A stretch of 64,000 bases of DNA, taken from contig JAJEKV010000041.1 in NCBI GenBank assembly GCA_021234155.1, forward strand, positions 4,454,829 through 4,518,828, in the 5' to 3' direction. The notes beneath the pieces were generated by a model, which saw only the letters and a list, made by a program, of their open reading frames with translations, was not told the DNA's origin and did not search any database. This document shows, piece after piece, positions 33,020 through 45,390 of the stretch; the stretch's first letter is position 1; the number at the start of each line of letters is the position of its first letter. The position numbers and the translations under genes are program-made. The stretch comes from Isoetes taiwanensis. Its lineage: Eukaryota > Streptophyta > Lycopodiopsida > Isoetales > Isoetaceae.

Positions 33020-34807
33020 ATGGCGGATGTGGTTGTTACGACTGCCCTTCGCTTCCCCGGCGCAAGACATGGCCCTAAAATTGCCCTCTTACCACGTCGA
33101 GTAAAGAGTTCTATTTTAAGTGCATCCCTTCAAATACGTAGCAGCTATGAAAGCGGCCGCATCTACAAAACCTCTCAACAACACAGAGAGAAGGTTGAGA
33201 ATCTAGTTTCAAAATTAGAATGCCGGGATGCAGAACACAATCTAGAGGAGCTTCTAACTAGTTGGGGTAAGAAGATCACCCCAAGCTTTTTAGGTTATGT
33301 TCTCCAGAAATTGAGAAACCCTAACACTGCGATAGCAATTTTTTCCTGGGCTGCTAGACAGGACAGGTACAAGCACACTACATTTGCTTACAACTGTTTG
33401 CTCAATACCCTTGTTAGAAATGATAGGCAGGATGAAGCTTTTAGTATTTTTATGGAAAATATGAGGAAGGAATGCGAGCCTGACAATTTTACAGAGTCCA
33501 TTTTAGTCCGAGCACTATGCAGATCCGGTAAGATTGTAAAAGCTTGCAAGTTAGTCAAGTATATGAAATCTTCACATGGTTTGACACCAAATGTTGTTGT
33601 CTATACTGCGCTGATTGATGGGTTTTGCAAGGCGGGAAGGATTGAAGATGCTGTGGAGATTTTTAAGAAAATGGGCAAGGGAAAGACTTGTTCCCCGAAT
33701 GTAGTTACCTATAATGCAGTAATTGATGGGTTGTGCAAGGCTGGGAGGTTACCTGAGGCACAGGAGCTAATGAAGGAGATGCTAGATGCAGGTATTAAAC
33801 CTGATGCTTTCACATATACACCCTTGATCCATATTCTCTGTAAGACTGATAAAGTTGATGATGCTTACCAGTATTTCCGGACAATGATCCAGAACAAGTG
33901 CATCCCTCATGTGATTACTTACCTTGTCTTGCTAGATGGGCTGTGCCAACAGAAACGGTTAGATGATGCTAAGGGGCTTCTGCAAACAATGAACGCAACT
34001 AATTGTGCCCCAAGTGCAGGTGTATATGCCATGCTCATCAGTGCCTTCTACAAAGAGAACAGAGCAGATGAAGCTTGGCAATTATTTCAAGAAATGGTTA
34101 CAAGGGGATGCACTCCTAGTGTGGCCGTATATAATGCCATCATGGGCAATCTCTGCATGCAGGAGAAGTTTACAGGGGCTCATTGGCTGCTGCAGGAAAT
34201 GAGTGATAAAAACCGTAGGCCCAATGCAGCGACTTACAACATTCTCATAAAGGGCTTTTGTGCTGCCAAGAAAGTTGAAGAAGCCTATGTGTTTTACAAA
34301 GAAATGAAGATGCAGGGTTGGATTCCAAATAGTTCCGCTTATCAGGCTTTAATGGAAGGTCTTTCTCTTTTGAATAGGGATGATGATGCATTTTGTGTGT
34401 TTGAAGATATGGCATCTAATGAACGTTTTCCATCTTCTGAAGCATGTACTTTACTTGTAAATAATCTTTGTTCATCAGGAAAGTTTCATGAGGCACAACA
34501 AGTGATTAGGACTCTATGCGTGAAACAAAATATTGAAGGTGCTCAGCAACTTCTAGACGAGATGTTAGAAGCTGGCCATGTTCCTTCGAGCATTACATAT
34601 CAAAAGCTTTCATCTGCACTTTGTGAAGCAAATGAAATTGAGAAAGCCCAACATCTCCTCGGAGCTCAAAGCCCTTTATCTCTTGCCCAACATTTGGAAG
34701 GCTCTGCTGAATCAACGGTTGCGAGTGTTCCCTGTCCAGAAGTGGTGTATGAAGGGGAGAATCTACACGAGAGTGAATTGCACCAAACTGAGGAGGAGTG
34801 CTTCTGA
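33020..34807 (+). CDS. P-class PPR protein, 595 residues, single exon
   Basis: This is an intact intronless frame. The first 45 residues are rich in Arg, Ser and Ala with almost no acidic residues (RFPGARHGPKIALLPRRVK), as in a mitochondrial or plastid transit peptide. From about residue 115, thirteen or so 35-residue PPR motifs follow, such as VVVYTALIDGFCKAGRIEDA and VVTYNAVIDGLCKAGRLPEA. No E or DYW extension follows; the tail after about residue 560 is unstructured. P-class PPRs bind single-stranded organellar RNA and affect its stability, processing or translation. The target is not predictable by eye. The start was chosen because the upstream frame lacks another Met. Confidence 0.9.
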   Translation: MADVVVTTALRFPGARHGPKIALLPRRVKSSILSASLQIRSSYESGRIYKTSQQHREKVENLVSKLECRDAEHNLEELLTSWGKKITPSFLGYVLQKLRNPNTAIAIFSWAARQDRYKHTTFAYNCLLNTLVRNDRQDEAFSIFMENMRKECEPDNFTESILVRALCRSGKIVKACKLVKYMKSSHGLTPNVVVYTALIDGFCKAGRIEDAVEIFKKMGKGKTCSPNVVTYNAVIDGLCKAGRLPEAQELMKEMLDAGIKPDAFTYTPLIHILCKTDKVDDAYQYFRTMIQNKCIPHVITYLVLLDGLCQQKRLDDAKGLLQTMNATNCAPSAGVYAMLISAFYKENRADEAWQLFQEMVTRGCTPSVAVYNAIMGNLCMQEKFTGAHWLLQEMSDKNRRPNAATYNILIKGFCAAKKVEEAYVFYKEMKMQGWIPNSSAYQALMEGLSLLNRDDDAFCVFEDMASNERFPSSEACTLLVNNLCSSGKFHEAQQVIRTLCVKQNIEGAQQLLDEMLEAGHVPSSITYQKLSSALCEANEIEKAQHLLGAQSPLSLAQHLEGSAESTVASVPCPEVVYEGENLHESELHQTEEECF

Positions 34808-36209
34808 GTTCTTTAATTGACTTCTAAGGATATAGAAAGGGGAATGTGTAAACATTGCTTCTTTCATCTCTGACATGATCTCCTGTCAGGGATGCATTTG
34901 GGAAATGCAACTTTGTGGAGGAATGTCACTCCTGATATGAACGAGGAGGTGAAGGAAGCGTGACGGATGAAGAGCAAGCTGTGGGAAGGGAAACCCTAGC
35001 ACAGCCACCGGGAAGCAGTTCCATTGGACCAAAAAGTTCAAAATTTGGAAGTTGTTGCTGAATCTTCACCATGAAGTGGATGCTGCCAAAACGCCAGAGT
35101 TGAGATCTCAGTGTGAATGTTTTTCATACACTGTTGCCAGACTGTTTTTAGAACAGTTTTAAACATATATTGTGAGTGGTAATTATGGTAGCCTTCAGCT
35201 TTCCCCGTCAGCCTGGCCGTAGATTTATCCTCTAGAATAGCTAACCTTCAAGGTTGTGCAGTTGATTTTATGGTTTCTTTTGTGGATTGCGTGCGTGGTG
35301 TTGGTTATATTTTCAAATGTGTTCCCTCTCTATCCCAGCCCCTGATCTGGATATTTTCCCCACGGGGCAAAACAACGGCCAACATGTATTGAAATACGCC
35401 TAGGTTGAGAAGGGACAGTTTACGTTATTGTTTTATAACTACGACATCGTCAAATTATATAAAACATACTGAATTAGAGGTGCAAGAAACATGAAACTAC
35501 ATCTGCTATATAGATATGCATAGATATGCAGGAAACTATATCTGCAGAATAGAGATATTTAATGAAGCTATCATGAAACTATCATTTATGCACCATGTTT
35601 TGCACAAACCTCATGCATGCAATTTGATCAAATTTGATGTTACATGGAGACAAAAACATGGCAAAATCCACCTTGATGCTTACAATGAACTAACTCGAAC
35701 AACATCCTTAGGATAGACCTCTAATTTATGTGTATATTTCTTGGTTGATATAAGTTCTCTGTGAAAAATTACAGCATGCAGGAATACGTGGAAGTATGGA
35801 AGTTCATACCCAATGTTTAATACCGCGTTCTAACGACAGGTATGAAAACAACTATTAGAGATTTCGTCACACCTGGATCTGCAATGCAAATTCATAAATA
35901 GTATCTTTGCTAACTTAAATTGCACAAATAGTGCTAACAGATTTTGACAATGTTATGGAGCAATATCGTGAGAAGAGTCTAGAGTAGAGTGTATTTATGT
36001 GCAGTTAGTCATTCAAAAAACAACGGATGCTGCCTAGAAAAACATGAACGGGCAGGCTATTTTTCGCCTTCTAATCCAATGCCATCACCACACGTGTCCA
36101 TGATTCTTTTTGCGAATCTCCCATGATGTTGCTACTGTACTTTTGGAGGACATTCTGGTCGTCATTCTGCTACTGCACCACATTCTGCAGCAATCAAGCT
36201 CTACGCCGT
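34808..36209. other. 3' flank of the PPR gene, AT-rich
   Basis: It probably includes the 3'-UTR of the PPR gene. No coding sequence is recognised. A short exact repeat tagatatgca occurs at 35512-35531. Confidence 0.5.
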
Positions 36210-36406
36210 CCACGTGTCCATGATCGAAAGCTGAAAATAGCCTGCCAGTTCTTTCCGTATACAAGAATTGCAGGCTGCTTTAAATTCCATGGGGGAAAGT
36301 GTTGCCGACGCGCGTCAGTGCGGAGGCAACACTTGACCCCACGAAATTTAAAGCAGCTTGCAATTCTCGTAACGTGAATGTATAGCTGTCGATTTTTCTG
36401 ACGTGG
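36210..36406. mobile_element. foldback element (MITE-like), about 197 bases
   Basis: The ends read ccacgt inward on both strands. The inner arms ACAAGAATTGCAGGCTGC...GTGTTGCC and their complement pair over about 46 bases with six or seven mismatches around an 18-base GC-rich loop. No coding. It fits a MITE or an inverted-repeat small-RNA source. A flanking duplication was not confirmed. Confidence 0.6.
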
Positions 36407-36612
36407 CATTTTCCCTATCTTTCTCCTCCACAGCTATGGCATTCTGAATTGTTCCAGTCCATTTTCGAAGCTGCTAGGGCATTTTGAGGCTATTTTTTAT
36501 GGCACTGCATAATTTTTGAAGGCGCTTGGCTGTTTCGAAGGTCCTCATCGAGCCATGCTTCTGTTTTTAGTTAAATTTTGTTGCATGCCGATAAATCTTT
36601 GTTGCAGGTGGT

Positions 36613-36804
36613 TCAACGACTGTTCTTGCTTGTTTCATGAGATCTTTGTTGATTTTTGAAGCAGTACGCCGAGTTTTGGAGCTTCTTGGCGTTTTTTGTA
36701 AGCATCCTCTCTGTTCTTGCTTGTTTCATGAGATCTTTGTCGATTTTTGAAGCAGTACGTCGAGTTTTGGAGCTTCTTGGCGAGTTTTTGTAAGCATCCT
36801 CTTC
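36613..36804. repeat. 91-base tandem duplication
   Basis: Two copies of a 91-base unit contain gttcttgcttgtttcatgag, gaagcagtacg and gttttggagcttcttggcg. A third, diverged copy follows at about 36858-36915. A plus frame immediately after (36890-37101) looks faintly protein-like but matches nothing I know. Confidence 0.75.
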
Positions 36805-37717
36805 TTGTCTTTGTTTTCGATTTTTCATTCTAACAACTTGTTTATTTCTTTTGTGCAGTTGATTTTCAAGAGATTTTTGCCGAGTATTGGAGTCTTGCCA
36901 AGTTTTGAAGCCGCATCCTGTTCCGGCAAAGTTTTTTTGGCTGGGCATCCAGGTTCAAAGGAGTTTCCAAGTTGCAAAGCTTTTACAGTAAAGCAGCTAA
37001 CACCGACTCTTTCTGGAAGATTCAAGGATGCAGATGGCAAGCTATCATGCAAAGCTCTTGAATCGGCCAAAATGATGCAAGTTAGAGGAGTTTTATGCTG
37101 AAATCAGTCGGGTCTGCCCTTTCGATTCCCATTTTAGAAGTGGGCACTTGCTATGGTCTTTGCTTTCTAAATCCTATCATTTTCCACCTCGAATCTGCTC
37201 CTTTTTATGCTTCACATTGGGCCTGATCACAAATTCATTTTTCTGTATGGTGCTGGACTGATTTCTGAATCTTTTGTATCAGTTTCTGAGACTACCCTCT
37301 TCATACAATGCTTCCAGGGATTTTCGGAGTTTTTAATTGAGTAGATTTGAACTAATGATTCAATTGACATGTTGATCATTTTCTTGATCTATTCTAAACT
37401 CTCTAATCTACTTGATCTGCACTGTTGTAACTTTTTCAATGGAATCAAATTTTCTTGTCAAATTTGATTTTTTTAATTGTTTTGATTGGGTGAGTTCAGT
37501 AAAAGTTTGAGAATATAAGGTAAAAATTATAAAATGTAGAGTTAAAATTTTCAGAATGTAAGGTAAAGACTTATAATGTAAGGTAAAAATTGAGAATGCA
37601 AGGTGAAAAACAAATCACCAAAAAGAGACAAACATTCCCTAAAAGAATGTATACCACATGGCAACACACCAATGGCAGAGAAGTCATAAAAATTGATAAC
37701 TTACATTTACTTTAGGT

Positions 37718-37798
37718 GAAAGCCCCTCCGGGCTTGACTCCGGAGGGTCGTCGCGGAGGCCTGCTTTACCCTCCAGAGTCAAGCCCGGAGGGGCTTTC
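37718..37798 (+). repeat. 31-bp near-perfect hairpin, GC-rich
   Basis: Arms 37718-37748 and 37768-37798 pair over 31 bases with one mismatch around a 19-base loop. The arms (gaaagcccctccgggcttga...) are GC-rich, in clear contrast to the AT-rich surroundings. It could be a small-RNA precursor, a short foldback transposon or a strong terminator-like structure. Confidence 0.8.
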
Positions 37799-38326
37799 TC
37801 CTATACAAAATGTATATGAAATTTCATTGCTGTTTTAGCTATTCGCAATTTAGTAGATGCAATTTCGGAAGATGCATCTCAATTTCTAGCTTGTGAGATG
37901 ATTAATTAACCAGGATGTAAACAGAGGCTTTCACCATTGATGTTGAGAAGTGGTCTTAGAAACACATTTTTGCATTGCAGCATCCTAGAAAGCAGCAATA
38001 ATTGCAGAACACAAATAGGGGAGGACGAAACAATGCCTAGAAACCAAAAGTTTTATCTCCTTGCAGCTTTAAAAGAGTAGGCATTTCTGAGTTCTGGGAT
38101 TAGACCTCTGTATCATGCAATTGACCTCTAGCCTTCACATAGTCCTTTTGCTTCAACAGACCAAACAGAGTATAGCCATTAACAGTTTTTTGCTTGGTTT
38201 TTCCTTCAAGTCTCCATGGCGTGAGTAAAACTCGCATGTAAGACTCTGTAAAATTTTGCAGGTAAAACTTTGCTAGAGGATTTGCTCTTCATAGATAGAT
38301 CTTCGCAGGGAGAGTATTGGATCTGT

Positions 38327-38780
38327 TCAGAACTGTGCAAAACTGCAAGAAACATGTCCCCTATTTAGTAGAAAACGTGTCAAAGATCTCCACAAAATGG
38401 CTAAGCTTCTAAGAAGTTGTTTTGGCATGTCATCTCCAAGTGGCCATATTCTAACTAGTACTTGAGCAAATACATATTTCTTGGGAGTCTTTGAGGTCGT
38501 GCATACTACCCATGTATCAGACCATCCCAAAAATCGACTATCCCAGGCCGCCCCGCTCCATTTTTCCTCCAATCCGCCCACAACATCTGCCCACCCCCCA
38601 CCATTCCAATTCGTGAAAACCACCCTAGCATCATCCAGGTTTTTCCTTGGTAGATCTCGATAAATTTTGTTTAAAACGAACATGGAGCAATTTTTTAAGC
38701 ATTTTTCTTTGCTATCGGATATACGCAAAGGTTGATTGATGGCAAGGTTGGATTCGAGAGGGCCATCAGGGTGATTACTC
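38327..38780 (-). pseudogene. unidentified retroelement-like coding remnant
   Basis: The minus frame encodes PDGPLESNLAINQPLRISDS, then KIYRDLPRKNLDDARVVFTN, WADVVGGLEEKWSG, LGWSDTWVVC and KYVFAQVLVRIWPLGDD. It is protein-like over 150 residues and recalls retroelement ORF1 regions, but I cannot assign it. It ends at TGA 38327 and has no recognisable neighbours from the same element. Confidence 0.3.
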
Positions 38781-39559
38781 CTGCCATTCTTATTTCATAT
38801 GATGGAGCAGCTACCCGGATCAGAGGATGAACACAGCGGGAGTGGAAATCCGAGGAGGGAGGAAAATGAATGAGAACAACATGCTGATTTCAAAGGAAAG
38901 TCTGCAACATATGGGCGAAGGGAAAGTGGTAAGGAAACCAGGCGAGGGACTACCGGGATCGAAGAACAAGTCGAAGCCACCGGTTAATCATTACGAGAGA
39001 TACTAGTGACGGCCACATGCATTGTTTTAGGGGAGCTCACCCTCTATTTTGGAGGTAGAGGCCCCCATTTCAGTGCGAAGGCTGATCGTTAGTGTACCAT
39101 TTTCCTGGGTGTCGATTGACGTTGTTAACAGGCTAGTTACCTGTTGTTAAGAGACAGAAGCAGAAAGGAAGAAGAAGATTGAACAACAGTTTTTCACCTA
39201 CCATTATCTCGGGAGGCCCTCCTTAAGATTGGATGCACAACCCTCTCTCGAATCAGAATCGTCTACGGAGGCATATATGAAGGCTGCCAAGAAACCTTGG
39301 CATGTGGCCAGGCTTACGAAACAGACACTTGATGTGGCATGCTATCTCACCACCCAACCACAAGCCCTCAGCCAAAACACCGCTGCCCTAGAGCTCTCCC
39401 CTGAGCAACTATATAGCATGCACACCCTTTGGCCCTCCTTTGGACCAAACCCTCCCTTGGACAAAGGCCCAAAGGTCCAAAGGCCCACACGGCCCAAAAA
39501 GGCCCAAGGCCTTTTGCCATGTCCTTGGCATATATCATTCCCTCCCTCTTGACATTGCA

Positions 39560-40245
39560 ACAGTCCTCTACTGCAAAAGGGTATTTACATACCTTTAGCC
39601 ATCCAAGCATAATCCTTCCTTGGCCCCCTCCTAGGCCAGCTAGTAGAAGCCTGTCGCGAAGAATATTCGGATAAGCTTTTAATAACAATGTCACATACCC
39701 ATGAAGCGTCCTCCAAAGTTTGTGAGCAAACTTTACCAAATACTGTCTTGAACCACTAGTGGATTGTTCTTCCAAAATTGTTTCCCAATTCTAGAACTTT
39801 GGAAATACCAATCAATTTTGGCTCACTTAACCTTTCAAGTGGAGGTAAGTCTTTATCTTGATAAGCTTTTAGGAATTATACGAGGCAATCATAATTGATA
39901 TGCACTCTCGTTGACCACTTATAACTTGAAATGATCCATGGAAATGGGGTGCCAACTTAAGATTCTTCTTGCACGCATAAAGACGACTGAGCATCTCAAA
40001 TACGAGCCTGAAACAAGTCTATGAGATCCTTATGCTCAATAAGCAAATCATCAGCAGCTGGAACATCCTCACTCACCCAAAAGAGTGGCTCCCGTATAGG
40101 CTGATCGTAGACCGCCTAAAAAGGGGTCATCTTTATGGTAGACTGATAGGTGTTTTTGTATACAAATTTAGTTATAGGTAATTAACCTTGCCACGTTCTT
40201 GATGTTCATTGACAAAGCCTTTTAAGATGGAACAAGTAACTTTGT
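39560..40245 (-). other. continuing remnant of a Ty3/gypsy element
   Basis: Downstream (minus) of the integrase fragment, short frames such as EDVPAADDLLIEHKDLIDLF and KAYQDKDLPPLERLSEPKLI look like the C-terminal part of a gypsy polyprotein with many stops. No LTR is recognisable. Confidence 0.35.
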
Positions 40246-40680
40246 TCACCACCTCAAGTTGTCCATCATTTTCTTGGGAAATGCAGTGTTAGTTTCCAAT
40301 TGCATAAATAATGCCTTGCACAATTTAGTTGTATCCTTAGGCAACACACGTAGCCTAAATCTCTTTAAAGGAACACCATGAGGTTTCTTGTTCATTTTCT
40401 TTATCCGTTGGCAATTGACGCAATGACGAATATGAACCAAGACATCTCTCCGCATCCAGGCCAAATAAAGTATGGTTCTATCTTTGCCAAAGTCGCCCCC
40501 ATGCCACGATGACCCGCAGTAGGTGCATCATGGACCTCTCTAAGAATACGTGATCTAAAGTCACAAACAATGCATAGCTTTGGACATGTATATAAGAACC
40601 CATTAACGATCTTATATCCATACAAGAATTTGGCGCCGACGAAGCCGGTGCTCTATGCAAATTATATCTTTTGAGACGTC
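40246..40680 (-). pseudogene. Ty3/gypsy integrase zinc-binding fragment
   Basis: Two minus frames joined by a frameshift encode REVHDAPTAGHRGMGATLAK, IEPYFIWPG, then MRRDVLVHIRHCVNCQRIKK. This is the H-H-C-C zinc-binding domain that opens Ty3/gypsy integrases. It is clearly broken. Confidence 0.8.
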
Positions 40681-41626
40681 ATGTCACAAGTTACAATACA
40701 ACAGCTTTATTTTTTTCAATAATTGTGCTTTGTTAAGTGAAATAATGGATAATGTAGAACTTCTTTGCATGCCTAGAATGAATACATTTTGTGAATTTGG
40801 TTTTTGATACACATTGCTACTTCGCTAGTGATGTCGTGAATTTGAGATCAAAAGCGAAATGCGAACCATGATGTAATTTGATTAGATGCAGATTGATATG
40901 GTTTTCTAAAATAACTTTATAGACATCTAGAAAACTAACAACCTCTGCACGACGGTGGGATCAAAAACTGAAAGAATGACATGGTTTCCTAAAACGGTGT
41001 CATAAGAATGTTACAATTGTCATGAAAGGGGCAATTAAGTACCTAACGAAATTGGCATAGGTGGTTTGAAAGCACATTATATTAACAAAGACCTAGAGTT
41101 GACGACAATAAAGTATACAATATCTAAGCTCTGACATTAAAAAATTTTGCAATTGCTCGAAGTCTAGTTCTTAGGTAATTGGATTCACTAAATTGCAGTA
41201 AATATAAGTCAATTTGTCGCATTTTGAACACAAGCACCTACTTTTGGACAGCTTTACGAGAGTTGTAGAAACATTAAAACTTGAATTATTTTAATGCTGT
41301 GGTTATGAGATGTAAATATTAAAACTTGAATTATTTTAATTATGTGGTTATGAGATGTTTTCAAGGTCTCATAACTTATATATGGCAAATGCATGGCCCC
41401 TTTATTCTGCAAAGCCGAAGCTTGTCTAACATATATAACTCTCCTATGAAAATTCCTTTGGCATATTCTTTTAAGATGCTTTCTTCTAAAGCCGCCACGT
41501 ACCATTCTGAGGAAAAAATAGAGCATTAAAAAATATGGGAAAAAACCAAAAAATAGACGGATTTGGGGGCGCATTGCCTTTGTAAAAATTTAGGGCGGCT
41601 TTAATATCCAAGATCGTGAATTTGCT

Positions 41627-42078
41627 ATGACTTCTGCGCTGAAGATTTTAGTCGACCTGCCGAATCTTGAAGAACCCAGTTGCCGATTTGCTTTAACATG
41701 TCCCATTCTTCAATTCATATCCAAGCTAAGCAAACTTAGGAAGATTGATCTTTATTTCAACAAAGGCATCACTGGCAGCCTGCTGGGGTCCATTTTCAAC
41801 CTCCCTCATCTGGAAGAACTTAATTTGCACCATTGCAGCATTGGCAGAATTGTACCACCAAGCATATCCAAGCTTCAAAAGATCAAACATTTCATTTCAT
41901 GCTTAGAAATACCCAGTTGAGAGGGGTTATTCCGTCAACAATTGGATTGCTCAGAAATCTCGAACGATTGGATCTAGCAGAAAATTTTCTGGAAGGAAGT
42001 ATTCCTGGAAGTTTGGGCGATCTATCAGAGCTCAAAGTGCTTATGCTTGGTGGCAAGGCACAGAGAAGTGGCACATAG
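41627..42078 (+). pseudogene. leucine-rich-repeat receptor-like gene fragment
   Basis: It encodes LRKIDLYFNKGITGSLLGSI and LPHLEELNLHHCSIGRIVPP, then after a frameshift LRGVIPSTIGLLRNLERLDL and NFLEGSIPGSLGDLSELKVL. These are plant extracellular LRRs (LxxLxxLxLxxNxLxGxIP). There is no signal peptide, kinase or full repeat array. It is a fragment with one frameshift near 41900. Confidence 0.75.
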
Positions 42079-42440
42079 ATCTGGCCACTGGTTGAGCTGT
42101 CAGAGATTGCTTGAAGAGCAAGAAAGGGGAAGGCCGTACAAGAATGGGACTTTTAAAATTTGTTGTTTTGTTAAGTACACTTGTTGTGCTCAGGTTTTTT
42201 TTTTTAGACGTAAATATTGTAGGGTTCAAGTTTGACGGGCACCCCCTAATTTTTCAATGGCATGTACTTTTTTTTTGGTCTTTCATATGACAAAATGTTA
42301 ATCAATTTGAACCTTTCAATTGACATACAAAAATTTTAATTGACGGAAGACCATTTTTCAATAAAAAACTTAGAACAAGAAGGTAAGTTACATAATAGTA
42401 ACTACTAATATAAACATAGTTTAAAAGTTAAAGAGTAGCA

Positions 42441-42840
42441 TCAACAACATGATTCAAGAGTCAGCAAAAGACATTGATGCTCTTCTACATTTATCTTCAT
42501 TCTAAACATCAAAGCATGTTTTCTAATCCATGTTTCAAATGGTTTACTGCACATGGAAACCATCATAGTAGCATCCAACGTTTCCAAGTTCATGCAGGCC
42601 CTCACTCTTGATGTTTTTTTGGAGGGAGAAACCCCTCTCACAACATGTTGTGCTTCTTGGAATAACCATGCAATACTGCCATAGACTCATAAGTGCTGGA
42701 AAATTGTTCCACCAACTATCTGCTGTTCCATCCTCCTCTGTATAAATAGTCCAAGCCACCAATATATTTTTATTCTTGGTTGCCCAGAAAAGTGTCCCAA
42801 CAAAGTCTTCTCTCTCACTCAATTTACCTTTTGCTGTAGC
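42441..42840 (-). pseudogene. hAT transposase C-terminal (dimerisation) remnant
   Basis: The minus strand encodes WWNNFPALMSLWQYCMVIPR and CCERGFSLQKNIKSEGLHEL, then in a shifted frame LETLDATMMVS. It matches the hAT dimerisation region (FP-L, IP-S---ER-FS, K---R--L, LD-L). A frameshift lies near 42570. Confidence 0.75.
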
Positions 42841-42849
42841 AGATGTGGG

Positions 42850-45219
42850 GCTCTAGTTAATGTCCACTGGTGAATCTCGATGACAAAGACGATGACAACC
42901 TCTCTGCTCCACAGACTCCGTCCACAGAACAGAGTCCATAGACGCCGCCGTTTTGTGTAAAAGGGGGGAAAGAAAGAACCAAAAACAAATTTTATTTGAG
43001 CATTATATTACATGCTTACCAAAAAGAGCCGTGGTAGCAGGCAACTGGCAGAGCAGAAATCATACGAATTTCCTAAATTAGTGGATTTGTTGGGGGAAAT
43101 GGGAGAATAGGAGGAATCGTGAATGTAATAGATGTTAAAAAAACTAGTCAAAAGCACGTTTGATTACTTTTTATAGAAATTACATGTTTTGATAATTTTC
43201 TTTTGCCTCTGCAATTTGTAATATCAAGTTTCCTATATCAATGTCATTAGAAGCAGAGCTAATTTCTAGTTATACTATCATGGTGCACCTGGAGTCGTGG
43301 TAATTAAGTTACTTTAATTCTTGTTGTAATTTGGTGGCACTGGATCCTGTAAACACAACTAATTTGCGTGATATTTACTAATTAACATGGCTGAATGCTA
43401 GGGCGGCTACTACAATTGGTGATTTGTTTAAATTGTTCAAAATGGAAGTTGTTTCTCTAATTCTATGTTTGGTGCAGAATGGCTTTCATGCTGCTAAATT
43501 TGGAATTGCAATGGGCTGGTTAAACATGATCCACAAGAATGGCCCACTAGAACGAAATAGAGGGGATATGATGAAATGCAAGAATGCCACTTCTTTTGTG
43601 AGAGCGAAGGAATAAAAATTTTGAAATAAATTTCAAGGAATATTTCAATCTTTCATATATTCCTTCGTCATTCGAAGAGGCCAGAGGCTAATCGATCCAC
43701 ATTCAGGGCAATTGAACTCATTCCTATGGGAATTATTTTAATGTAATGCATATTTGGCTCAAATTACATCCATTTTATTACCATTGTTATCAGGTAGAAT
43801 TACCAAGATGGTGTTGATGTGGCTGCCGGGCTTGGCATCACTCATGGCTTCACCATTCGTGATGCTCGTTTACCGGCATCGCCGAGCATCGCCTCAACAG
43901 TTTATAGAGCATAAAATGCCTCGCCACAAAAATTATCTCGACATGGAATTAGAATTGGAGAACCAATGGCAGTGTTTTTATCAAATTTAGAGTTATGTAC
44001 CCAAATTGCTATATACTTACATGTAGCACATGGTGGCTTGGTACCTTAACTCAAGAATAGCGCCTTTCATTGTCTGAGATGACATGCTTCCCAGTTCGTT
44101 AATGGCCTTTTTTTGTGAAATCGTCACAAAAGATGTAATAAGGTGCAAACCAGACCTTTGATAAAATGAACATACTTACAGAAAAATCTTTTCGATCCAT
44201 GAGCACATTGTGTGATAATAAAATGGAATAAACATCACGAGCTGAAACTGCAGATAGACTCCGACTTAGTGACTTTTATGCCAACGGCTCGAGCATTCCG
44301 CACTATCAAGCTGACCTGTAGGACATTATTTTCATGTTGTTCAGCATTCATGGGACAACTTTCACAGCATTTATGCAAAGACTTTATAGAAACTCAAGAT
44401 CCAATAGCAAGAGAAGGAAGAGGAAGAACAGTTCATTAACATCTACTAAAGACCCTTAGGGTCTATGAGACCAATTATGTACGGCATTTTCCATTTGAAC
44501 CTGCAAGAAGGAAGGGCGAGATGTTCCTAGTCATTTGATGTAAGCTACTGCTAAGAAAAAACATCTACGCAAAATTCTTAAAAGAATATTTCCTAAGGAA
44601 ACGTTCCATTTGACATCACAACTTCTTCAAAGTAAGGCCTGATATCAGCAACTGGCACCGTTTGTAAGGAGCTGGAATAACCCTACCAGTGAGTAATGTG
44701 GTTGGGCCTCCCACAGCCAGATCCTCCTTGCCCAATTACCAGATCCTCCTTGCCCAATTACTGCTGGACCAGTGCTATTGAAACGTGAGAAAAGCTCCTC
44801 TTCTTCTGCACTGGCAGCCCGAGCATGTAGAGAACGATGATGGCTCTATATCCAAAGCACTATTGGCTGGTGCCATGGGATTTGATGTGAATACCTATAT
44901 AGCCAATTATTTGCATTGCCATTATGGTGTATGTTGTGTAAGTTTAACCTAGAGCAATGTACTGCATGGCATATTCAAAATGTCATATCAACGACATGTT
45001 ACACCTACAATCCTCTTTACCAAGTAAATTATAATTAGCAAAAGTTAGAACACAGCATAGGCTCAGTTTCTGTAGTACTGTGGCCTTCCAATTCACCTAT
45101 CCGTATGAGCCCTTAACTCATGTTCTTTCTACTACCAACATCATTACTATCCATGTAAAGATCCAAATTATGATGTTAGTAAAGGAGTCCATAATCAGAA
45201 ATGCCCATTGATAGCATAA
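42850..45219. other. intergenic, no gene recognised
   Basis: Only short frames. One plus segment at 43793-43910 reads DGVDVAAGLGITHGFTIRDA, which looks protein-like but is unassigned. A 23-base tandem (ccagatcctccttgcccaat) lies at 44718-44763. Confidence 0.4.
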
Positions 45220-45390
45220 AATCCTTTTGGCTGCCTTTATGCTGATGATGTGATCTTGAGTTCCTCTCCCCCCCCAAGGGTCTTCAAAAATACTAAATAA
45301 AGTTAGATGCCTTTTGCAAAAGAAGGACGCTGCAAGTTAACCTGTAGAAGACTAACGTGATGTCCCTTAAAACCTCTTGCGCAGGAATAA
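45220..45390 (+). pseudogene. LINE reverse-transcriptase fragment
   Basis: It encodes GCLYADDVILSSS, then after a frameshift KLDAFCKRRTLQVNL, a stop, and KTNVMSLKTS. YADD followed by L---FC-----VN--KT is the palm of a LINE reverse transcriptase. The remains are short and broken. Confidence 0.65.

Noticed and set aside
38481-38663. Plus open frame opposite 38327-38728
   Set aside because: Shadow of the minus-strand remnant, with no recognisable motif.
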